A stretch of 5,703 bases of DNA, taken from Desulfotignum sp. (GTDB lineage: Bacteria; Desulfobacterota; Desulfobacteria; Desulfobacterales; Desulfobacteraceae). How positions within the stretch are numbered: position 1 is the first letter of the stretch; every line of letters begins with the position of its first letter. This document shows positions 4,447 to 5,703 of this stretch, piece by piece. The notes under the pieces were generated by a model. It was not told the origin of the DNA, did not search any database, and saw only the letters and a program-made list of their open reading frames with translations. The stretch is taken from NCBI GenBank assembly GCA_011390235.1, contig JAABSS010000068.1, forward strand, positions 1 through 5,703, read 5' to 3'. Position numbers and translations under genes: made by a program.

Positions 4447-5703
4447 TTGAAACCACTTATCTCTTTTTTCAAACAATTGTTCCAGAAACCCCGCCCCCAG
4501 ACAAACCAGCCGGAAACCAACAGCCAGGTTGAAATCCCCACCCCATCCGATCCCATACAACCACATCTTGGTGGAAAAAAACCAGAGACTGACCGCCTGC
4601 AAACCATATCCGAACCCGCACAACAGGCTTTGAAAGTCCACCCAGCCCGGGAATCCCAAAAAAAGAGCGGTAATCAGCGACAGCGGACGGCAAAAAAACA
4701 CCCTGAAAAAATGGGTCAAAAAACTTTTGATCAAGAGGAACCCTGGTCATTGAAAAATTTTTTTGTGCCTCCCAAAGAGGGAAAGACCCGCTTTCATGAT
4801 CTGGACCTGCCTGAAAATCTCATGCATGCCATTGCAGATCTGGGTTTTGCATATTGCACGGAAATCCAGGCAGCCCTGCTTCCCCACACCCTTGCGGGGA
4901 AGGATGCCACAGCCAAAGCCCAGACAGGAACCGGAAAAAGCGCCACCTTTATTATCGCCATGATCAAGGCGTTCACCGAAAATCCTGTGAAAAACAAAGA
5001 AGGGTTTCCCAGGGCACTGATCCTGGCACCTACCAGGGAACTGGTCCACCAGATTGAAAAAGATTTCAATGACCTGGCCAGATATACCAGTCTGAAAATT
5101 GTATCTGTTTATGGCGGGACCGGCTATGCCAGACAACAGCAGATACTTCATGACAACCCGGTTGATGTTATAGTGGCAACCCCGGGACGGCTGCTGGATT
5201 TTATCCGGCAAAAACGCATCAATCTGTCCAAAGTGGAAATTGTGGTCATTGATGAGGCAGACCGGATGCTGGACATGGGATTTATTCCGGATGTCAGACG
5301 TCTGGTGTACATGACCCCCCACAAGGACAAGCGCCAGACCCTGTTTTTTTCAGCCACCCTCACCGAAGAAGTCCTGCGTCTGGCTGATTCCTGGACCACG
5401 AAAAACAAGGTCCAGATTGAAATTGATCCGGAACAGACCACGGCCGACAGTATTCGCCAGATTGTCTATCTGACCACTGAAGACAAAAAATTCCAGCATG
5501 TTTACAATCTCATTGTATCGGAAAAACTTGACCGGGTGCTCGTTTTTGTCAACCGCAAGGATACGGCTAAATTCTTATGCGACAAACTTTCCCGGTACCG
5601 GCTCAAATGCAAGGTCCTGTCCGGGGATGTATCCCAGGACAACCGGTTCAAGGTGTTGAACCAGTTCAAGAACAGCACCATCAATATCCTGGTGGCAACC
5701 GAT
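4447..5703 (+). CDS. rhlB: RhlB-like DEAD-box RNA helicase (partial, right end off the window) with long N-terminal extension
   Basis: This is an ATP-dependent RNA helicase, seen for 419 codons if translation starts at TTG 4447. The frame opens after a TAG at 4435-4437; an internal ATG at 4711 is the alternative start. The core is complete up to motif V: Q motif from Phe116 with CTEIQ, motif I AQTGTGKS (158-165), Ia APTREL (194-199), Ib ATPGR (244-248), II DEAD (269-272), III SAT (302-304), IV VLVFVN (364-369), and V cut at ILVATD (414-419). YGGTGYARQ, DEADRMLDMGFI and LSGDVSQDNR resemble E. coli RhlB, the degradosome helicase, more than RhlE or CsdA; this assignment is from memory. Residues 1-115 form an extension absent from E. 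coli RhlB. It starts with KPLISFFKQLFQK, which looks amphipathic, then runs through Q/P/T- and K-rich, probably disordered sequence. A weak AGAG lies 7 bases before the TTG. No convincing promoter was found between the terminator and the start. Confidence 0.88.
   Translation, partial: MKPLISFFKQLFQKPRPQTNQPETNSQVEIPTPSDPIQPHLGGKKPETDRLQTISEPAQQALKVHPARESQKKSGNQRQRTAKKHPEKMGQKTFDQEEPWSLKNFFVPPKEGKTRFHDLDLPENLMHAIADLGFAYCTEIQAALLPHTLAGKDATAKAQTGTGKSATFIIAMIKAFTENPVKNKEGFPRALILAPTRELVHQIEKDFNDLARYTSLKIVSVYGGTGYARQQQILHDNPVDVIVATPGRLLDFIRQKRINLSKVEIVVIDEADRMLDMGFIPDVRRLVYMTPHKDKRQTLFFSATLTEEVLRLADSWTTKNKVQIEIDPEQTTADSIRQIVYLTTEDKKFQHVYNLIVSEKLDRVLVFVNRKDTAKFLCDKLSRYRLKCKVLSGDVSQDNRFKVLNQFKNSTINILVATD

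Noticed and set aside
4420..4750. A hydrophobic 104-codon minus-strand frame that looks like a small membrane protein
   Set aside because: It lies opposite the Lys/Gln/Pro-rich N-terminal part of the helicase, whose complement naturally reads as Phe/Leu/Trp/Gly; there is no ribosome site or membrane-protein family match, and the plus frame is continuous with the helicase core.

Overview
The window looks like chromosomal DNA from an anaerobic, moderate-GC member of the former Deltaproteobacteria, probably a sulfate reducer of the Desulfobacterales. This rests on the gene set (a tungsten/molybdopterin aldehyde:ferredoxin oxidoreductase with a MoaD-like companion, PilT, a DivIVA homologue in a Gram-negative setting, an RhlB-like helicase) and on codon style. 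No rRNA or marker gene is present to fix the taxon.

Layout. Bases 1-1529 hold a minus-strand gene row, read right to left: yggT (small membrane protein), divIVA (coiled-coil polar/septal scaffold) and pilT (type IV pilus retraction ATPase, cut by the left edge). The yggT-divIVA gap is 17 bp and the divIVA-pilT gap is 69 bp with no terminator visible, so the three are probably one cell-envelope/polarity operon. Bases 1530-1907 are an AT-rich divergent intergenic region. It has a good promoter candidate at each end and, between them, several inverted and direct repeats that look like operators. Bases 1908-4346 form a plus-strand unit of a 712-residue AOR-family tungstoenzyme and a ThiS/MoaD-type small sulfur carrier ending in Gly-Gly. 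A strong intrinsic terminator at 4379-4420 closes it. From about 4447 to the right edge, on the plus strand, lies an RhlB-like DEAD-box RNA helicase. It probably starts at TTG, has a long basic, proline/glutamine-rich N-terminal extension, and is cut by the edge inside motif V.

How the parts fit. The aor gene and its MoaD-like neighbour make a compact metal-cofactor module: the carrier plausibly supplies the dithiolene sulfur for the pterin cofactor that the oxidoreductase binds. No ferredoxin, flavin subunit or transporter is encoded here to reveal the substrate. The pilus/polarity row and the helicase appear to be separate transcription units.

I see no CRISPR, mobile element, tRNA or rRNA, and no clear novel multi-gene system. 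The points most worth attention are the unusual iron-sulfur cysteine spacing of the AOR protein, the architecture of the divergent regulatory region, and the helicase N-terminal extension.
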